Positions 50,068 to 58,793 of a DNA stretch of 64,000 nucleotides are shown here, in pieces. The DNA is taken from the NCBI GenBank assembly GCA_034927285.1, contig JAYFQF010000001.1, positions 108,801 through 172,800 on the forward strand, written 5' to 3'. The notes beneath the pieces are model-generated. The model was not told the origin of the DNA. It saw only the letters and a program-made list of their open reading frames with translations, and ran no database searches. Every line of letters starts with the position of its first letter. Within the stretch, counting starts at the first letter, position 1. Both the position numbers and the translations under genes were made by a program. This DNA is from JAYFQF01 sp034927285. GTDB taxonomy: Bacteria; Bacillota; Peptococcia; DRI-13; UBA5745.

Positions 50068-51318
50068 ATGATTCCCGTATTATCCTTAATCGTATTAATC
50101 GCCGTAATCGCCTTAAGTATTGTTACCAAGAAAAACGCCGGTATTATCGGACTGATCGCCGCTTATCTTTTTGCCGTCGCCGCCGCCAACCAGGGAGTGG
50201 AGATCAATGTAGCCAAAATCGCCACCGGCGGCTGGCCCATGACCGTGTTTTTTATCGTGCTGTCTACTACGTTTTTATTCGGCATCGCCAACATCAACGG
50301 AACCACCCAGGTGCTTTCCCGGAATATTATTTGTCTGGCCCGGGGAAATAACAAGCTCCTGCCCTTGATTTTCTTTGTTTTCGGCGCCATTATCTCCGGC
50401 GCCGGCGCCGGCGGTCTGATCGTGGCCGTAATCATGCCCATCGCCTTGTTTGTCGCGGTACAAAACCGGATCCCCGTGATGATGATGAGCCTGGTGACCA
50501 TGGGCGGTATCATGGTAGGAGGGCTTTCTCCTCTGGCGATAAACGGTATCGTGGCCAAACAGCTGGCTCTGGAGCAGGGAATGACGGATTACGGCTCCAT
50601 GTGGCTGGCCTACGCCGTCAGCATGACCATATTTTCTCTGGCTATTTACCTGATCTTCGGAGGATTGAAGGCAAAGAATGATACCGCTGCGGAAAAAGCG
50701 GAATTTACTTCCTTCAATAAACAGCAGTTGATGACGTTGGCAGCTATTTTGGCCGTTTTGGTGGGCGTGATTTTCTTCAAACAGGATATCGGCCTGATTT
50801 CTTTCACCTGCGCCGGCCTTTTACTGCTCTTTAACGCAGCGGATCAGAAAGAGGCTATTGCCTCCATTCCCTGGGCCACGGTGATCCTGATCTGCGGGAT
50901 GGCGGTCCTGATTAATGTAGTAAAAACCGTAGGCGGTATCGACTGGCTTTCCGATAAGCTTTCCAACGTCATGGGACCCCGTTCTGCCCAGGCGATTATG
51001 GTTATTCTGGGAGGACTGATGGGAGCGGTCTCCAGCGGCACCGGCGTGGTAATGCCCACATTGATCCCTTTAGCTTCACAATTAGCCGCTCAGTCTGCCG
51101 GCACCATGTCTGCCATGAACCTGACTATAGGAGTGGTGGTAGGCACCAACGGCGTAGTAATCAGCCCTTTATCCACCGTGGGCGGTATCTGCGTAGCCTG
51201 CGCCCCCGAAGGAGTAAACCGGGACAAGCTTTATAACCAATTACTTTTAGCCGCGGTCTGCTTCATCCTGTTAAATGCCGCCGCCTCTTTTATCGGTTTG
51301 TTTAATTTCCTGGGCTGA
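50068..51318 (+). CDS. SLC13/MatC-like dicarboxylate transporter
   Basis: Membrane protein, 416 residues, about 11-12 hydrophobic segments in two repeats. The N-terminal half resembles the MatC (dicarboxylate carrier) domain: IINGTT-like FGIANINGTTQVL and GAGAGGLIVAVIMPI; the second half has SSGTGVVMPTLIPLA and TIGVVVGTNGVVISPLSTVGG, a citrate/dicarboxylate-transporter style motif. AGAAGGAAGG precedes the ATG. It follows leuB by 113 bases and could be co-transcribed, but a functional link to leucine synthesis is not evident. Confidence 0.82.
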   Translation: MIPVLSLIVLIAVIALSIVTKKNAGIIGLIAAYLFAVAAANQGVEINVAKIATGGWPMTVFFIVLSTTFLFGIANINGTTQVLSRNIICLARGNNKLLPLIFFVFGAIISGAGAGGLIVAVIMPIALFVAVQNRIPVMMMSLVTMGGIMVGGLSPLAINGIVAKQLALEQGMTDYGSMWLAYAVSMTIFSLAIYLIFGGLKAKNDTAAEKAEFTSFNKQQLMTLAAILAVLVGVIFFKQDIGLISFTCAGLLLLFNAADQKEAIASIPWATVILICGMAVLINVVKTVGGIDWLSDKLSNVMGPRSAQAIMVILGGLMGAVSSGTGVVMPTLIPLASQLAAQSAGTMSAMNLTIGVVVGTNGVVISPLSTVGGICVACAPEGVNRDKLYNQLLLAAVCFILLNAAASFIGLFNFLG

Positions 51319-51356
51319 GCTGATCATTACCATATCCTCAAAATGGGCAAAACTAT

Positions 51357-51412
51357 AGAGACATGCCGTTTCAGGTTGATCAAAGACCTTGCGGCATGCC
51401 TCTTTTTATTTT
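51357..51412. terminator. Bidirectional intrinsic terminator
   Basis: GAGACATGCCG and CGGCATGCCTC flank a loop of about 24 bases, followed by TTTTTATTTT. It lies between the convergent genes ending at 51318 and 51406 and overlaps the latter's stop codon. Confidence 0.75.
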
Positions 51413-51726
51413 CCGCCTTTGCCAATATGTGATCCGGCGGCGGCGCCGAGCAAAGCGATCGCGCCATAGGCCGGGGCGTAAATCCCGGCGCTGGAATTAT
51501 AAAAAATAAAAATTGCGGGAACAAACAAAAGGGCTACGATCACGGCATAAAGCGGGCTGAAGGCTTTTTTTGTCCCGTAGAGCAAAGAGCAAACAAAGCA
51601 GAGCAAAGGAGTAACGATCAAAAGAATCAGCATACCCGATCCGGTATCCTGAATTAATAAGGGCAGCAGGTAAAAACAGGCCAGGATAACGATGAGAAAA
51701 GGCAGCATTGGTTTTAATGTTTTCAT
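51406..51726 (-). CDS. Hypothetical small membrane protein
   Basis: A 106-residue protein with three or four hydrophobic helices, starting MKTLKPMLPFLIVILACFYLL and ending in a glycine-rich tail (AAGSHIGKGGK). The ATG at 51726 follows GGAGTGATA; a longer frame to 51753 lacks a site. No family recognised. It is transcribed alone, divergent from the LuxR-type regulator. Confidence 0.7.
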   Translation of the reverse strand: MKTLKPMLPFLIVILACFYLLPLLIQDTGSGMLILLIVTPLLCFVCSLLYGTKKAFSPLYAVIVALLFVPAIFIFYNSSAGIYAPAYGAIALLGAAAGSHIGKGGK

Positions 51727-51932
51727 GGTATCACTCCTCGCGCGTTCCGCCACGGGCGGTGAATTATGATCAAATTCACTTTGCTCATTATATCATGAAT
51801 TCTGCCTTATGTTGAAAAAGGGCACCATTTCGTGATATATTTTGGGCAATGGGAGATGAGGCGGCAGATTCGTCCTTATCCTTATTCAGACAAAAGTTGA
51901 GGTGTTTCCCCAAACCGGAATTGGAGGAAAGA

Positions 51933-54428
51933 ATGCGAAAAAAGGCAAACCAAAAAAGAATGTATTATTTCTCAGAGAAGCTTAAAAGGCAGCTTGAACA
52001 AATAACCCGGTATCCCCTTACGGTGGTGGAGGCCCCTTCCGGTTTTGGGAAAACCACTGCCGTCAAGGAATACCTGAAAGAAAACCTTTCTCCCGAGGCT
52101 TGCGAATATTGGTATACTTGCCTGGGGGAACCGGCTTCCTGGGCCTGGCGGGGGATTTGTGAGCTGCTGGCTAATGCCAACGAAGAAATCGCCGCCAATC
52201 TGAAAAAGCTGGAGATGCCCGCGACAGACACGCTGTTCTATATAACCGGGATCCTCAGGGACTTTCATTGCCGGAAAGAAACCTATTTGGTCATTGATAA
52301 TTACCAGTTGGTGGACTGCGATATCCCCTGGGAACTGATGAGCGTTTTTTCCGGTCACGGGAACCCTAATCTGCATATAATATTTATTACGCAGCAGCTT
52401 GGCCCCAGGCAGAAATTAATTACGCATAACGGCGATATCCATATCATTGACACCTCCGCTTTCTTTTTTGACCGGGAAGGGACGGCCAGCCTGTTCCGGA
52501 TGGAGGGTATCCGCCTGACCCCTCAGGAGCTGGAAAGCGTATTTACCAGCACCGAGGGATGGGTATCCGCTATCCGTCTGCAGATCATTAATTTTGAAGA
52601 AACAGGTTCTTTTGACTGTACCGCCGGCATTGAGCAGCTGGTGGAAAATGCTATATGGAAAAGGCTTACGCCTGAAGAAAGGGAATTCCTGCTTTCGGTT
52701 TCGGTGATGGAAGGTTTTAATGCCCGGCAGGCCGCCATAATGATGGGCCGGGAGACCCTGCCGGAAGAGATTGAGGAATTGCTTAAGTCCAACGATTTTA
52801 TCCGATATTTTCCCGACAAAGGTCTCTACACGATACATAGTATTTTACGGGATTACTTACAGAACCGCTTCTGTCATTATCAGCCGGAGGACTTTCAAAA
52901 ACGGATCCTGTATTTGGCGGGACAGGCCTATGCAGCTGAATCGCAGATTTATGCCGCCGCCCAGCTCTTTTTTAAAGTCGGAGAGTTCGAAGCGATTTTG
53001 TCCATGCCGTTCAGTGGGGACTATATTGACAATCAAAGGGAAAAAGACATTCCCGATTATATTGAGCTGGTGGTAAACCAGTGCCCTCAGGACATCCTCT
53101 GTAAATATCCTTTTGTGATGCTGATGTTTTCTTATACGATGCTGTTGGACGGGCGGATGGAGGTGTTTCAAAAGCTATGCCGCCTGATCGGCCGGACCGT
53201 CGAAGGGGAAAGCACTCTCAGCCGGGAGGAAAGGCGGAGGGTAAAGGGAGAATTTGCCCTGCTGATGTCTTTTATAGGTTATAACGATATCAGAAAAATG
53301 ACCGCAGGAAGGAAGCAGGCCCTGGAAATCCTGGGCGGGCCCAGCGTCATTATTGTAAACAGTATGCCCTGGACATTTGGCTGTACTTCCATACTCAGTA
53401 TGTTTTGGCGTGAATCCGGCAGCTTGGAGGATACGCTCCGGGACATGGATGAATGTCTGCCTTACTACCTTAAGCTGACCAGGGGCCACGGCTCCGGAGC
53501 CAATATCGCTATGCGGGCCGAGGCCATGCTCATGCGGGGGGAGGAGGATGAGGCTGAAATCCTTTGCCACAGGGCTCTTTATGAGGCGCGAAGCCATCAG
53601 CAGGCAGCCATAGGTCTTTGCTCAGAGCTGGTGCTTGCCCGCATCGCTATTCTGCGGGGAGATCCCAAGGGCTATTTTTCCGCAATAAAAAATATTCAGG
53701 GATACGCAAAAGAAAGCTCCCAGCTGCATGTACTGCGTATGGCAGATCTCTGTCTGGCCGTGGTCAGCCTGGTGCTGGGCACCACCGATTACGTGGCCAA
53801 ATGGCTCTGGGATATGGAAAGCATAAAGAAAACGCTTTACAGTCCCTCGATCCCTTATGGACAAATATTTTATTCAAAACTTCTGCTGATGGAAAAGCGG
53901 TACAGCGAACTTTACGGTATTTCCGGACAGATTTTGGACACGGCGGGAAGCGAATACGCGAACATAAAATACCTGATGCCCCGGGTCTGCCAATTGATCC
54001 ATCTTGCCGTGGCAAAGCATGATACCGGAAAGGAGATTGAAGCCCGGGAGCACCTTAAAGAGGCCCTGGCCCTGACGCTGCCCGATAAAGTCTATCTTCC
54101 CTTTGCGCAGCAAAAAGGCGCCCTTGGGGACCTGGTGAAATCCCTGGTAAATTCTTTCCCCGACCGAGAGGGGATAAACGCCATAGCGGAGCTCTGCCAG
54201 CGGCAGGAAAAAGGCGCCGGCATCATAAGAAAGGCTGTTCTTCAGGAGAAGTCGCCCCTGACGCCCCGGGAGCGGGAAATTGCCCTCCTTGCCAAAAGCC
54301 GCCTGAGTGCCAAAGAGATTGCCGGCAGGCTGTGCATATCGGACGCCACCGTCAGAACGATGCTCAGGAGTATTTATGGCAAACTGGATATTCATTCAAA
54401 AAATGAGTTGGATTTGAAGAAATTTTAA
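51933..54428 (+). CDS. Large ATP-binding LuxR-family regulator (MalT/LAL type)
   Basis: An 831-residue STAND-type transcription activator. It has a P-loop APSGFGKTT (34-42), an NTPase region with VIDNYQLVDC as the Walker B-like strand, a long helical repeat middle, and a C-terminal LuxR helix-turn-helix (LTPREREIALLAKSRLSAKEIAGRL, then SDATVRTMLRSIYGKL). MalT-like proteins oligomerise when bound to an inducer and ATP. The ATG at 51933 follows GGAGGAAAG; an in-frame extension to 51849 has no site. The target is not obvious from neighbours. A terminator follows at 54471. Confidence 0.92.
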   Translation: MRKKANQKRMYYFSEKLKRQLEQITRYPLTVVEAPSGFGKTTAVKEYLKENLSPEACEYWYTCLGEPASWAWRGICELLANANEEIAANLKKLEMPATDTLFYITGILRDFHCRKETYLVIDNYQLVDCDIPWELMSVFSGHGNPNLHIIFITQQLGPRQKLITHNGDIHIIDTSAFFFDREGTASLFRMEGIRLTPQELESVFTSTEGWVSAIRLQIINFEETGSFDCTAGIEQLVENAIWKRLTPEEREFLLSVSVMEGFNARQAAIMMGRETLPEEIEELLKSNDFIRYFPDKGLYTIHSILRDYLQNRFCHYQPEDFQKRILYLAGQAYAAESQIYAAAQLFFKVGEFEAILSMPFSGDYIDNQREKDIPDYIELVVNQCPQDILCKYPFVMLMFSYTMLLDGRMEVFQKLCRLIGRTVEGESTLSREERRRVKGEFALLMSFIGYNDIRKMTAGRKQALEILGGPSVIIVNSMPWTFGCTSILSMFWRESGSLEDTLRDMDECLPYYLKLTRGHGSGANIAMRAEAMLMRGEEDEAEILCHRALYEARSHQQAAIGLCSELVLARIAILRGDPKGYFSAIKNIQGYAKESSQLHVLRMADLCLAVVSLVLGTTDYVAKWLWDMESIKKTLYSPSIPYGQIFYSKLLLMEKRYSELYGISGQILDTAGSEYANIKYLMPRVCQLIHLAVAKHDTGKEIEAREHLKEALALTLPDKVYLPFAQQKGALGDLVKSLVNSFPDREGINAIAELCQRQEKGAGIIRKAVLQEKSPLTPREREIALLAKSRLSAKEIAGRLCISDATVRTMLRSIYGKLDIHSKNELDLKKF

Positions 54429-54470
54429 TGAATAATAAAAAAATACTCCAAAATTGAGTATGCGTAAAAT

Positions 54471-54510
54471 AAAAATCTGTTGTATTGTTTGTACAACGGA
54501 TTTTTTTTGC
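54471..54510 (+). terminator. Intrinsic terminator after the LuxR-type regulator
   Basis: AAATCTGTTGTA and TACAACGGATTT flank a 7-base loop, followed by a run of T's, about 45 bases after the stop. Confidence 0.8.
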
Positions 54511-54633
54511 TCGTTTATTAGCAAAACCTCTGCATGTAAAACCTCATTTGGTTAGCCCGGGCCGGCGGGCCGGGCCCGGATTTCCAGAAGCCTTCAGAAT
54601 TGGTTAACCGGAAAGCGGAAAGGGACTAAAAGA

Positions 54634-55011
54634 ATGGATGGGATGAAAACGGTTTTGATCGCCGACGATTCCGCCTTTATGCGGAAAGTGATCAGGCGGA
54701 CCACCGAAAAAGCAGGCTTCAGGGTCGTGGGGGAAGCGGAAAACGGATTGATCTGTATCGAAAAATACAAAGAGCTCCGGCCGGAGATTGTGACGCTGGA
54801 CGTAACTATGGCGGAAATGGACGGAAGAGAAGCCCTGGCGGCTTTAATGGAAATAAATCCGAAGGTAAAGGTTCTCATGGTTTCGGCTTTGGGACAGGAA
54901 TCCATCATTCGGGAAGCCATTTTGATCGGCGCCGCAGACTTTATCATAAAACCTTTTAAGGAAATTCATCTGATTTCCGCATTGAACGGGATGCTGCTGC
55001 ACCGGGGCTAA
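54634..55011 (+). CDS. CheY-like single-domain response regulator
   Basis: A 125-residue receiver domain with no output domain. The acidic pocket DD (11-12), phospho-acceptor Asp56 (IVTLDVTMAEMDG) and conserved Lys in FIIKPF are intact. The ADDSAFMRKVIRRT start is close to CheY of motile Clostridia, but no chemotaxis or flagellar genes are in the window. It precedes a small DUF2442-like protein and a GGDEF/HD-GYP protein, all on the same strand, so it may belong to a second-messenger or sensory module. Confidence 0.9.
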   Translation: MDGMKTVLIADDSAFMRKVIRRTTEKAGFRVVGEAENGLICIEKYKELRPEIVTLDVTMAEMDGREALAALMEINPKVKVLMVSALGQESIIREAILIGAADFIIKPFKEIHLISALNGMLLHRG

Positions 55012-55116
55012 GGGGGCTGGAACTGCCGGACCCGGACATTGAAGCAATACCTGAAGCAATATTAGAAGCAATACCTGAAAAAAGTTTTGGCCTGAAAGGG
55101 CAAAGGAGGGAGAAAA

Positions 55117-55383
55117 ATGAACCCTGGCTATTTCAAGAGCGTACACGCTTTGTCAAATTATCAGCTGGTAGTTACCATGGAAACAGGGACAAAGATTCAT
55201 TTTGACTTTCGTCCCAGGCTGGATACCGTCCGCTTCGGCACCCTCCGGGACGAAGAACTTTTCCACAGCGTTCAGACGGATGGAAATTATCTGATCTTCA
55301 ATAAATCCGGCAGGATGCCGGTGAGAATTACCGCTTCGGAGTTTATGGACCTGGTCCTGATCGACCGGCGGAAACAGCCGTAA
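55117..55383 (+). CDS. DUF2442-like small protein
   Basis: An 88-residue protein with the layout of DUF2442 (a strand-rich domain: VHALSNYQLVVTMETGTKIHFDFRPRLD region, then LRDEELFHSVQTDGNYLIF). Function unknown; homologues are often linked to toxin-antitoxin or XRE genes, but none is seen here. A GGAGGGAG site precedes the ATG. It is 106 bases after the CheY-like gene. Confidence 0.65.
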   Translation: MNPGYFKSVHALSNYQLVVTMETGTKIHFDFRPRLDTVRFGTLRDEELFHSVQTDGNYLIFNKSGRMPVRITASEFMDLVLIDRRKQP

Positions 55384-55466
55384 AATCCGGGAGGAAAAGG
55401 GCTGGCCGTTTGACTTTACCGCTTTTGCTGAAAAGCAGCGGCAGAATACTCCCAGGAGGTAAATGT

Positions 55467-56585
55467 ATGGACCGGGAGATAGAAATAAATGAGCTTTTCC
55501 GGGATGTCGGCAAGGAAAAGGAGCAAAGCGGGCAGATCCAGTTTCTAAGTCATTATGACCCGTTGACCGGACTGTTTAACAAAGACTATCTGGAGGCGGC
55601 CATGAACCGGCTGGATACCGAAGAAAATCTGCCGATCTCCATTATCATGAGCGATATCGACGGTCTGAAAATCACCAACAGTGTGTTTGGCCAAAAAAAA
55701 GGCGACCTCCTTCTGCGGCAGTCGGCTATGTCTTTGAGAAAAAACTGCCGATCAAGGGACCTGATCGCCCGCTGGAGCAGCGAGGAATTCGTGGTTTTTA
55801 TGGCCGGTACAAGCCTGGCGGAGGCGGAAAAAATCATCCGAAGAATCAAAAACGATCCCCTCTCCGGCCAGGGCAGCGGCTTGGGGATGTGTCTTTCGCT
55901 GGGCTGCGCGGCCAAGGAGAGAAGGGAGAAATCTCTTCAGGAGGTTATGCGGGAAGCCGGGGAATATCGAGATCATCAAAAGCTGCTGGACCGCAGAAGC
56001 TACCGCAGCGGGATCATCAGTACTTTGCTTGCCATGCTTTATGAAAAGAGCGTGGAGGCGGAGGAACATGGGGAAAGATTGGGAAAGCATTGCCGTGCCC
56101 TGGGAAAAAAACTGCAGCTTTCTTCCAAAGAAATGGACGAGCTGTCTTTGCTTGCCCTCTTCCACGACATCGGCAAGCTGGCCATTCATCCTAACATCCT
56201 GCAAAAGCCGGGCCCTCTTACCTCTGAGGAATGGCAGGAAATGAAACGCCATTCGGAGATCGGCTGCCGGATCGCCCAGGCGGCGCCGGAGTTGGGGGCC
56301 GTCGCTTCTCTGATCCTTTCCCACCACGAACACTGGGACGGCAAAGGGTATCCCCGGGGACTGAAGGAAGAAGAAATTCCGCTGGCCTGCCGTATTCTTG
56401 CAGTAACCGACGCTTATGACGCAATGACCAACGACCGGGTTTATCGGAAGGCCGTAAGTAAGGAAGAAGCGGTCCGGGAGCTGGCAAGAAACGCCGGAAC
56501 CCAGTTCGATCCGAGAATCACCGAGCTGTTTATCGAAACAGTTCGGACCCAGGCGGAAGCTGCGGAAAGGATCCATAAAAAATAA
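55467..56585 (+). CDS. Degenerate GGDEF domain fused to HD-GYP phosphodiesterase
   Basis: A 372-residue signalling protein. The N-terminal diguanylate-cyclase-like domain (HYDPLTGLFNKDYLE) has SSEEF where active cyclases have GG(D/E)EF, so synthesis of c-di-GMP is unlikely; it may sense GTP or act structurally. The C-terminal HD-GYP domain looks intact: LFHDIGKLAIH, RHSEIGCRI, HHEHWDGKGYPRGL and DAYDAMTNDRVYR, predicting c-di-GMP (or cGAMP-type) hydrolysis. No membrane segment is seen, so it is cytosolic. The ATG at 55467 follows AGGAGGT. It follows a CheY-like and a DUF2442-like gene. Confidence 0.9.
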   Translation: MDREIEINELFRDVGKEKEQSGQIQFLSHYDPLTGLFNKDYLEAAMNRLDTEENLPISIIMSDIDGLKITNSVFGQKKGDLLLRQSAMSLRKNCRSRDLIARWSSEEFVVFMAGTSLAEAEKIIRRIKNDPLSGQGSGLGMCLSLGCAAKERREKSLQEVMREAGEYRDHQKLLDRRSYRSGIISTLLAMLYEKSVEAEEHGERLGKHCRALGKKLQLSSKEMDELSLLALFHDIGKLAIHPNILQKPGPLTSEEWQEMKRHSEIGCRIAQAAPELGAVASLILSHHEHWDGKGYPRGLKEEEIPLACRILAVTDAYDAMTNDRVYRKAVSKEEAVRELARNAGTQFDPRITELFIETVRTQAEAAERIHKK

Positions 56586-56589
56586 ACAA

Positions 56590-56643
56590 AGACGGCGGGT
56601 ATCTCTCCGGCGGTTTAACCAAAGGGATATTCGCCGTTTTTAT
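56590..56643 (+). terminator. Possible intrinsic terminator at the esterase deletion junction
   Basis: ACGGCG (56592) and CGCCGT (56632) with a T-run on the plus strand, just after the HD-GYP gene. The loop is long (about 34 bases), so strength is doubtful. The truncated esterase frame starts directly behind it. Confidence 0.45.
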
Positions 56644-57213
56644 TTGATTTCGGTATGCTTTCCTCGGCCCCACGGCTACCGATATTTTGATTATCTGACC
56701 CAGGAGCTGCCGGAGATCGTCGGCAAGATGTTCCACGTTTCACAAAAACGGGAGGACACCTTCATCGCCGGGCTTTCCATGGGGGGCTACGGCGCCCTGA
56801 AGGCAGCCGTTACCTGCCCGGAAAAGTATTCCTATGCCGCCAGCCTTTCCGGCGTTGTGGACGTGGGGACTATCTTTGAGTCGGATGCCTTCTACAGCCC
56901 GGGAGAGAAGCTGGTCACCTTTGATAACAAAAATCCCCGGGGCGGCGCCGAAGATATCCTGCTGCAGGCCAAAAACCAAATCAAGGCAGGAGTCTCCTTG
57001 CCGAAGCTCTTTTGCGCCTGCGGCCAACAGGATTTTCTCTATGAGTCAAACCTCCGGTTTTACCGGGAACTAAAGGACGCCACGGACATCGAATTCCTTG
57101 AGGAGCCCGGCGGCCATGTCTGGGATTTCTGGGACCGGAATATCCTCCGGGCCGTCAATAAAATGCCGGTGAAGCAAAGGCTCCGGGAGTATTCCCAGAC
57201 CTTTATCGTTTGA
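56644..57213 (+). pseudogene. N-terminally truncated esterase (S-formylglutathione hydrolase/tributyrin esterase-like)
   Basis: Coding-type sequence for the C-terminal two thirds of an alpha/beta-hydrolase esterase. The nucleophile elbow GLSMGGYGALKAA is intact, as are the later acid (CGQQDFLYE) and histidine (EEPGGHVWDFW). Similarity begins near GYRYFDYLTQELPEIV; the first 70-80 residues of the family, including the oxyanion strand, are missing and there is no ribosome site. The 5' end abuts the terminator region of the preceding gene, which suggests a deletion that removed the start. Confidence 0.75.
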
Positions 57214-57276
57214 TCCGGCCGGGTCGGCCGGCTTAAGCCGAATAAGAAGGCGAAGGCGAAGGAAATCCCGGGCAGG

Positions 57277-57388
57277 AAAAAGCCCGCCGGCGGAGTGATA
57301 TGCTCCCTTCAAGCAGACAGATGAAATGGAAAAACATCTGAGAACGCTGAAGGGAGCATATCGCATATCAGAGCCGCGGCGGGTTTTT
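57277..57388. repeat. Long nested inverted repeat (about 112 bases)
   Basis: Three nested arm pairs: AAAAAGCCCGCCG / CGGCGGGTTTTT (one bulge), a perfect 14-bp pair ATATGCTCCCTTCA / TGAAGGGAGCATAT, and CAGATG / CATCTG around a central AAATGGAAAAA. The tip region is AT-rich and the plus strand ends in T's. It may be a strong terminator, a small structured RNA, or a MITE-like element. It lies between the truncated esterase and the binding-protein gene. Confidence 0.7.
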
Positions 57389-57479
57389 TATGTCTGATCA
57401 GGGTTTTCATCCTCCGATATTGATAATCCGGCCGCTGGATCGGGGGCTGGCGTCACTCCCAGCCTTTTCAGCAAAGTCT

Positions 57480-58649
57480 TCAGAACAGGGAAGTAAACTG
57501 ACCGTTTGCTACGGTCTCAATAACCGCCTGACGGTTAAGGGGGCTATGGGTGTCGGGATTCATAGTCATTATGCCGGTCAGTACCTGAATATCCCGGCAG
57601 TTAGCTAGCCAGTCCGCCAGCCGGCCGGAATCCGTACTTTTCGTCGCCTTAATGCCTTCCACGATCAGGCAGAGGGCGTCTCCCGCCAGTGCCGCATTGG
57701 GCATCACCGGCTTTTCGCCCGTGTTTTTAATATAACGTTCAACCCAATCTGTCATGACGGAATCCATCGTCGGCGAGATATTGATCAGAAAGCTTCCCTC
57801 CAGTATCTCATTATCCGGTCCGGTCAATCGTCCGCCTGCCCAGGCATCACCGCCCAGGAAGCGGCAGTCCAGTTCCATTTCCTTAGCCTGCCGGATTATC
57901 AGCTTCCCCTCGCCTTGAATAGTAGGGACAAATAAAAGCCCGGCGCCGGATTCCTTGATTCTGGACAGTTGACCGGTGAACTCGGCTTTGCCGGCCTGAA
58001 ACGACTCATCGGCCACAATAACGCCGCCTTTTTGGGCGAAGGCCTTTTCAAAGCAGGCGGCCAAATTGAGGGAATAGTCTGAGCTGCTGTCCTTCAAAAT
58101 GCCGGCCTTGCCGACGCCCAGATAATCGATAGCAAAGGCCGCGGCTTTTGCCGCCTGCTCGGCATCTGTAAAGTTGGTACTGAAAATATATTTTGGCGGC
58201 TCTGTATGATCTGCCGGCACAGTCAGCTGCTGGTTGGCAGACGTTGTGCTGATCATGACGATGCCCGCAGTTTCCAGCACTTGAGCGGCGGTAATGCAAA
58301 GGCCGGAATGAGATGGGCCCACTACCGCCACCGCTTTATCGGCGGCCAAACGATTGGCTGCGGCAAAGGTCCCGGACTGATCCCCTGTATTGTCATAGCA
58401 GATCAACTGCAAAGGCCTGCCCAGAACTCCGCCGCCGGCATTGATATCATCCACCATTATTTCCAGTGCTTGCTTCTCCGATTGGCCCCGGACCGCCGCG
58501 TCGCCGGATAAAGCGGCAATATGGCCAATGATGATCGGGCCGTCTTCTTCACGGTCAGTCGTACCGGCAAGCGGGGTGATCATGCGGAATAACCCTGAAG
58601 TGATGAATAAAGCCACGATCAACAAAAAGGCAATTTTTCTTTTGCCCAT
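57480..58649 (-). CDS. ABC transporter substrate-binding protein, Leu/Ile/Val (type 1) family, orphan
   Basis: An exported receptor, 389 residues. A hydrophobic N-terminal segment (about 5-22) is followed by a periplasmic-binding fold of the amino-acid type: IIGHIAALSGDAAVRGQ, then AVVGPSHSGLCITAA and ISTTSANQQL. There is no lipobox cysteine, unusual for a Gram-positive receptor, so it may stay anchored by the N-terminal helix. No permease or ATPase gene is nearby. It is divergent from a LysR regulator. Such orphan receptors can act as sensors or serve a distant transporter. Confidence 0.85.
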   Translation of the reverse strand: MGKRKIAFLLIVALFITSGLFRMITPLAGTTDREEDGPIIIGHIAALSGDAAVRGQSEKQALEIMVDDINAGGGVLGRPLQLICYDNTGDQSGTFAAANRLAADKAVAVVGPSHSGLCITAAQVLETAGIVMISTTSANQQLTVPADHTEPPKYIFSTNFTDAEQAAKAAAFAIDYLGVGKAGILKDSSSDYSLNLAACFEKAFAQKGGVIVADESFQAGKAEFTGQLSRIKESGAGLLFVPTIQGEGKLIIRQAKEMELDCRFLGGDAWAGGRLTGPDNEILEGSFLINISPTMDSVMTDWVERYIKNTGEKPVMPNAALAGDALCLIVEGIKATKSTDSGRLADWLANCRDIQVLTGIMTMNPDTHSPLNRQAVIETVANGQFTSLF

Positions 58650-58793
58650 CTTATCCCCTCCCTGCCGGTGATTTTCTTAACCTCATATTTATAGTATAAT
58701 GATGCCGGATATCAAAGTAAAATGAATGTGTTTTATGTTTGCCATAAGTAATTATTATATAAGGCGGATCATTTCAGGAAGCAGAGGGTGAAG

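Noticed and set aside
57390..57608. Plus-strand 72-codon frame
   Set aside because: It overlaps the long inverted repeat and runs antisense into the binding-protein gene; no supporting signal.
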